A DNA stretch of 9,258 nucleotides, taken from contig DLVV01000464.1 in assembly GCA_003445035.1 (NCBI GenBank), positions 1 to 9,258 on the forward strand, in the 5' to 3' direction. The notes under the pieces were generated by a model. That model had not been told where the DNA came from, made no database searches, and saw nothing but the letters and a program-made list of their open reading frames with translations. A program made the position numbers and the translations under genes. Source of the stretch: Planctomycetaceae bacterium. Lineage in GTDB: Bacteria; Planctomycetota; Planctomycetia; Planctomycetales; Planctomycetaceae. Shown here piece by piece: positions 5,860-9,258 of this stretch (positions are counted from its first letter, which is position 1; each line of letters opens with the position of its first letter).

Positions 5860-7249
5860 TCATCGCAAGAAGAGAGCGGACGAGTTTCGGGTCAACCGTC
5901 GCGGGCTCTTGCGTCGCGCGTCGGCCGGATTCCCGTTGCTGTCGCTTTACGGGTTGTTGTCCCAGGAGGCGCGGTCTGCGGCGGTGAGCCGTAATCCCCT
6001 GTCTCCTCGTCAGCCTCACCACGCTCCCCGGGCGAAAAGCGTGATTTTCCTTTTCATGGGCGGCGGGCCGTCACAGGTCGATCTGTTCGACCCGAAGCCG
6101 AAACTGGCCGACCACACGAAGATTCCGATCAAGCTGCCGAGAATCACCAGGGACGCGACGCCTAACTGCCGCCCGTCTCCCTTCAAGTTCCAGCGACATG
6201 GCGAATCGGGGGCGTGGTTCAGTGAGTTGATGCCGCAACTGTCGCGATATGCCGATGACCTGTGCATCGTGCGGTCGGTGCACTGTGACCAGATCGAGCA
6301 CAGCGGAGCGATCCGCCAGATGACGACCGGCGACGGTGTGCTGCCTCGCCCCAGTGTGGGGGCCTGGTCCCTGTACGGTCTGGGCAGCGAGAACGACAGC
6401 CTGCCCGGGTTTGTGTCGATCAGTCGCCAGAGCAACCTGGCCGGGAAGGTGATCCACGGATCGTCGTTCCTTCCGGCCGCCTTCGAGGGAACGTCGATTC
6501 CGGACGTCAAGAAACCGATCGAAAATCTGTCGATGCCGGTGCCCCGCGAGATCCAGGCCACTCGCCTGGCAGCGATTCGTCGGCTGGCCGCGGTGTACCG
6601 CCGTCGCCGGGAGGACGACAGCCGACTCGACGCGCGGCTGGCGGCCTACGAGCTTGCCTTCCGCATGCAGACCCGTGCCCCCGAAGCGTTTGACCTGTCC
6701 CGGGAAAGTCGGACGACCCAGGACCTTTACGGGCTCGGCCAGAAGGACACCGATGAATACGGTCGGCAGTGCCTGCTGGCGCGGCGTCTCGTGGAACGCG
6801 GCGTCCGCTTCGTCGTGGCCAACGTCGACAACCAGTGGGACGCCCACGGAAATGTCCGCGATCACGAGAAGACATCGCGGCAGACCGACCGGCCGGTGGC
6901 AGCGTTGATCGCCGACTTGAAATCACGTGGGTTGCTGGACCAGACGCTCATCGTGTGGGGAGGCGAATTCGGAAGGACACCGACCGGGCAGGGTGGGGGG
7001 CGTGATCATCATCCCTACGGCTTCACCATGTGGTTGGCCGGAGGAGGAGTTCGTGGGGGAATGACCTACGGGGCGACAGACGACTTCGGGTTCTTTGCCG
7101 TGGAGGACAAGGTGCACGTGCACGATCTGCACGCGACGATGTTGCACCTGATCGGTCTCGACCACGAGGCGTTGACCTACCGCTACAGCGGCCGCGACTT
7201 CAGGCTCACCGATGTCTACGGACGCGTGGTGAGTGAAATCCTGGCCTGA
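5849..7249 (+). CDS. Tat-exported DUF1501 protein (alkaline phosphatase/sulfatase-like fold)
   Basis: Exported protein of 466 residues belonging to DUF1501, related to the alkaline phosphatase/sulfatase superfamily; no activity is established. A twin-arginine signal, VNRRGLLRRA with Arg17-Arg18, is followed by a hydrophobic stretch (27-38) and a likely cleavage near ARSAA. Conserved blocks are FLFMGGGPSQVDLFDPKP (67-84), WDAHGN (330-335), GGEFGRTP (371-378), GRDHHPYGFTMWLAGGG (384-400) and a C-terminal DLHATMLHLIGLDH plus LTYRYSGRDFRLTDV block. Asp80, Asp331, His333, Asp386, His387 and His388 are plausible metal ligands by inference. The ATG at 5849 was chosen because it begins the Tat signal; an in-frame TTG at 5735 would add 38 residues unlike any signal and lie deep inside the upstream gene. 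No good Shine-Dalgarno site precedes it, consistent with translational coupling to the cytochrome gene. It converges on the sialidase-like gene with a 12-nt gap. Confidence 0.94.
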   Translation: MSTDHRKKRADEFRVNRRGLLRRASAGFPLLSLYGLLSQEARSAAVSRNPLSPRQPHHAPRAKSVIFLFMGGGPSQVDLFDPKPKLADHTKIPIKLPRITRDATPNCRPSPFKFQRHGESGAWFSELMPQLSRYADDLCIVRSVHCDQIEHSGAIRQMTTGDGVLPRPSVGAWSLYGLGSENDSLPGFVSISRQSNLAGKVIHGSSFLPAAFEGTSIPDVKKPIENLSMPVPREIQATRLAAIRRLAAVYRRRREDDSRLDARLAAYELAFRMQTRAPEAFDLSRESRTTQDLYGLGQKDTDEYGRQCLLARRLVERGVRFVVANVDNQWDAHGNVRDHEKTSRQTDRPVAALIADLKSRGLLDQTLIVWGGEFGRTPTGQGGGRDHHPYGFTMWLAGGGVRGGMTYGATDDFGFFAVEDKVHVHDLHATMLHLIGLDHEALTYRYSGRDFRLTDVYGRVVSEILA

Positions 7250-7261
7250 GGAGTGTCGCGT

Positions 7262-8473
7262 TCAGCGGGTCTCCGGCAATTGCCAACGCACGACCTCCGC
7301 GTGTTTGACGTTCTTGGCGTCGCGGTAGGTGTAGGCGGTGATCAGTGTTCCGTCCTTCAGGACGATCGTCGGCCCGAACCCGCCGCCGCTCTTCATTCCC
7401 TTGGGCGTTTTGGTTTCCAGGAGCAGCTCGTCGTGCTTCATGTCGAAGCGAAAGCCGTCACGGGTCTCTCGTCCCAGTACGGCCCGGACACCCAGTTGCG
7501 GGGCAATGGCCCGTTGCGTGAAGGTCAACAGCAGCCGGTTGGAGCCGAGGCGAGCGATGGAGGGATACATCTGCCCGTAGCGGCCCAGGTCGCGGACGAA
7601 TTTCCATTTGTGGCCAGCGTCATCGGAGGTGTAGGTCAGCATCCGTTCCGACTGGTCACTGCTGCCCGGGTCCTTGGTGCCCTTGATCGGCCACGAGTTG
7701 GCCGATCCAACCCTCAGGATCGTGTGCAGGCGTCCCGATCGGGCCTGCCAGAGGTGGGCTTCGCCGAGGATCGTATAGGGGTACTTCGGCGGCACGCCCG
7801 AAAACGACGCCGGGAAACGTTTCGGCCAGGTCTTGCCTCCGTCGGTGCTTTTCCAGAACACGTTACCGCTGTTGGGAGCGTGCTCGGAGATACCGATCAT
7901 CAGCGAGCCGTCGGCCAGTTCCAGAACGTTCCGGGCGGTCAGAACCGTGGTGCCCTTGCGAAACGATCGGGGTTGCAGGAGCAGGCTGGTCCAGGTGCGG
8001 CCACCGTCGGCCGAGCGATGCAGATAGCTGGCGGTGTGGCCGTGCGTGTTGCGGATGTCCTGCGACAACAGGTGGCCGGTGATGAACAGTGTTCCGTTGC
8101 GGGTGATTGAGAGATACGGTTCCCGCCCCAGCAGGCCAGGTTTCAACTCCGGGCCGGACCAGCTGAGTCCCTGGTCCTTCGAACGATACAGCCGTGTGAT
8201 CTCACGGATCTTTCCACCGCCGACCTGCTCTCCGGAAAACACCACCAGGAGCAGTGCTCCGGAGGGAAGTTGGACGATCGAGGGCTTGTAGTCCTCGGGT
8301 TCTCCCAGTGCGATGCGACGACAGGCGATGGACCTGGCAGTGATCTGTTTGCCGTTACGGACCACGATCGGGGCATCGGCGGCAAACGCAGTTCGCGTGG
8401 TGAGGTCACCGGTGGCTGAGATCACAAGTGACAGGCAGACGGCTGACAGGCGACATGGCGAAGGCAGTGTCAT
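7262..8473 (-). CDS. Exported sialidase-like BNR/Asp-box protein (six-bladed beta-propeller)
   Basis: Predicted secreted beta-propeller of 403 residues, annotated in this family as exo-alpha-sialidase; true glycosidase activity is uncertain. A signal peptide (MTLPSPCR, hydrophobic 9-20) probably ends at AFA/ADA after residue 31. Four Asp boxes of the SxDxGxxW type are visible: SKDQGLSW (98-105), SADGGRTW (154-161), STDGGKTW (209-216) and SDDAGHKW (283-290). Blade-like strands such as KPSIVQLPSGALLLVVF and GPTIVLKDGTLITAYTYR recur. A bacterial-sialidase FRIP motif is absent, so a glycan-binding or different hydrolase role is possible. The ATG at 8473 begins the signal peptide; an in-frame GTG at 8518 would overlap the upstream transporter stop (GTGA) and add 15 residues before it. 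Neither start has a strong Shine-Dalgarno site. The upstream DMT-like gene is 41 nt away on the same strand, so co-transcription is likely. Confidence 0.85.
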   Translation of the reverse strand: MTLPSPCRLSAVCLSLVISATGDLTTRTAFAADAPIVVRNGKQITARSIACRRIALGEPEDYKPSIVQLPSGALLLVVFSGEQVGGGKIREITRLYRSKDQGLSWSGPELKPGLLGREPYLSITRNGTLFITGHLLSQDIRNTHGHTASYLHRSADGGRTWTSLLLQPRSFRKGTTVLTARNVLELADGSLMIGISEHAPNSGNVFWKSTDGGKTWPKRFPASFSGVPPKYPYTILGEAHLWQARSGRLHTILRVGSANSWPIKGTKDPGSSDQSERMLTYTSDDAGHKWKFVRDLGRYGQMYPSIARLGSNRLLLTFTQRAIAPQLGVRAVLGRETRDGFRFDMKHDELLLETKTPKGMKSGGGFGPTIVLKDGTLITAYTYRDAKNVKHAEVVRWQLPETR

Positions 8474-8514
8474 GGCGTGTGCTCGATTGGGAGGGATGAG
8501 GTCAGGGCTGGATG

Positions 8515-9258
8515 TCACGTCAGGGCCAGGACGATCGATACGCCGATCAGGATAGCACCGGCGAGCCTCTTGAGCATCAGAGCCGTGCTCGGTGTTGAGG
8601 TTGTCAGGCCCAGGGACTTCGAAAGCGCCCAGGTCAACAGCACTCCCCAGAGACCTCGCAGCGAGTAGACGATGTTGACTCGCGTGGCGTCACCGAACCG
8701 GGCAATCGTGTATGTCATACCGAAGGCCTGCACCGCCATCAGTAACGAGCCCACGAGCAGTGGCCAGCTGAGTTGTGACCGGATGCTCCGGTTGTCCGGT
8801 CGGGCCACTGGCAGAAATCCGAGTGAGAGAAAAGCGGTGCAGGCGAATGCGATCGGCAGAAAATAGCCGGGACCCCATGCCGGGGCCCACCGCTGGATGA
8901 ACAGGTCAAAAAAGGTCAGCGAGACGGCCGCCAGCAGCGCACAGCCTATTGAAATGCGGATCTTTGACCGGTCGACCGAGTCGTCGGTCGACTGGATGAA
9001 CCAGATGCCGCACAGGGCGACCGCCGAAGAAATCCAGATCCGAGTTCCGGCCACGTCGTCAACAACCAGCAGGGCCATCGCCGGCACCAGCAGAACCTTG
9101 ATGCCCTGGACAGGTGTGACGATCGAGACGTCACCGATCTTGACGCCCAAAAACGTGAAGGCCAGCCCCGCCAGGAACAGGGCTCCGACTGTGAACGGTT
9201 GCCAGAACAGCGATACCGGTTGCATGTTGCCGCCGATCAGCGTCAGTGCCGAGAAGCC
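8515..9258 (-). CDS. DMT-superfamily (EamA-like) membrane transporter, 5' end beyond the window
   Basis: Inner-membrane protein of the drug/metabolite transporter type; substrate unknown. The reading frame stays open from the ATG at 9225 up to the window edge (codons reading GFSALTLIGGN before that Met), so the gene is truncated by the window and Met at 9225 is probably internal. About 247 residues are visible, against about 290-300 for a ten-helix EamA protein. At least eight hydrophobic segments can be seen (numbered from Met 9225: about 10-28, 35-55, 62-78, 91-109, 120-140, 153-172, 183-203, 217-235). Two EamA-like blocks appear: GVKIGDVSIVTPVQGIKVLL followed by a helix ending in LCGIWFIQS, and ARFGDATRVNIVYSLRGLWG followed by KRLAGAILIGVSIVLAL. 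This internal two-fold repeat is characteristic of the superfamily. It ends 41 nt before the sialidase-like gene and probably shares its transcript. Fold assignment is good; the exact subfamily is not resolved. Confidence 0.8.
   Translation of the reverse strand, partial: GFSALTLIGGNMQPVSLFWQPFTVGALFLAGLAFTFLGVKIGDVSIVTPVQGIKVLLVPAMALLVVDDVAGTRIWISSAVALCGIWFIQSTDDSVDRSKIRISIGCALLAAVSLTFFDLFIQRWAPAWGPGYFLPIAFACTAFLSLGFLPVARPDNRSIRSQLSWPLLVGSLLMAVQAFGMTYTIARFGDATRVNIVYSLRGLWGVLLTWALSKSLGLTTSTPSTALMLKRLAGAILIGVSIVLALT

Noticed and set aside
1..9258. CRISPR arrays, tRNA or rRNA genes, insertion sequences, phage or defence genes
   Set aside because: No regular long repeats, no cloverleaf or rRNA-like segments, no terminal inverted repeats and no transposase, integrase or nuclease motifs were seen.

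Overview
The window looks like chromosomal DNA of a GC-rich member of the Planctomycetota. The strongest sign is the adjacent pair of a planctomycete-type cytochrome c protein (PSCyt1/PSCyt2/PSD1, i.e. DUF1549 + DUF1553) and a Tat-exported DUF1501 protein, a combination greatly expanded in Planctomycetes. Supporting signs are a Tat-exported Gfo/Idh/MocA oxidoreductase with the planctomycete-style C-terminus, a lipoprotein made of 24-residue 'ISDxGL' leucine-rich repeats, and an exported BNR/sialidase-like protein. No phylogenetic marker is present, so nothing finer than the phylum is claimed.

Layout: (1) 39-1166 (+), a leucine-rich-repeat lipoprotein. (2) 1194-1226, an intrinsic terminator between convergent genes whose T-tract serves the minus strand. 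(3) 1266-2573 (-), a Tat-exported oxidoreductase. (4) 2746-3102 (-), an ArsC-like arsenate reductase with all four key residues. (5) 3103-3306, a divergent intergenic region. (6) 3307-5859 and 5849-7249 (+), the cytochrome/PSD1 gene and the DUF1501 gene, overlapping by 11 nt. (7) 7262-8473 (-), an exported Asp-box protein. (8) 8515 to the window edge (-), a DMT/EamA-like membrane protein whose start lies beyond the window.

How the genes may work together: five of the seven genes carry an export signal, covering three types (lipoprotein, Sec, Tat), and an eighth-to-tenth-helix membrane transporter sits at the right edge. This points to cell-envelope or extracytoplasmic chemistry. Only the cytochrome/DUF1501 pair is tightly coupled; the sialidase-like and transporter genes are probably co-transcribed. 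The others look like independent neighbours. The biochemical roles of PSD1 and DUF1501 proteins are not established, so the pair is the most interesting content here. I do not see a CRISPR array, mobile element, RNA gene, phage gene or defence system, and I found no convincing evidence of a wholly new system.
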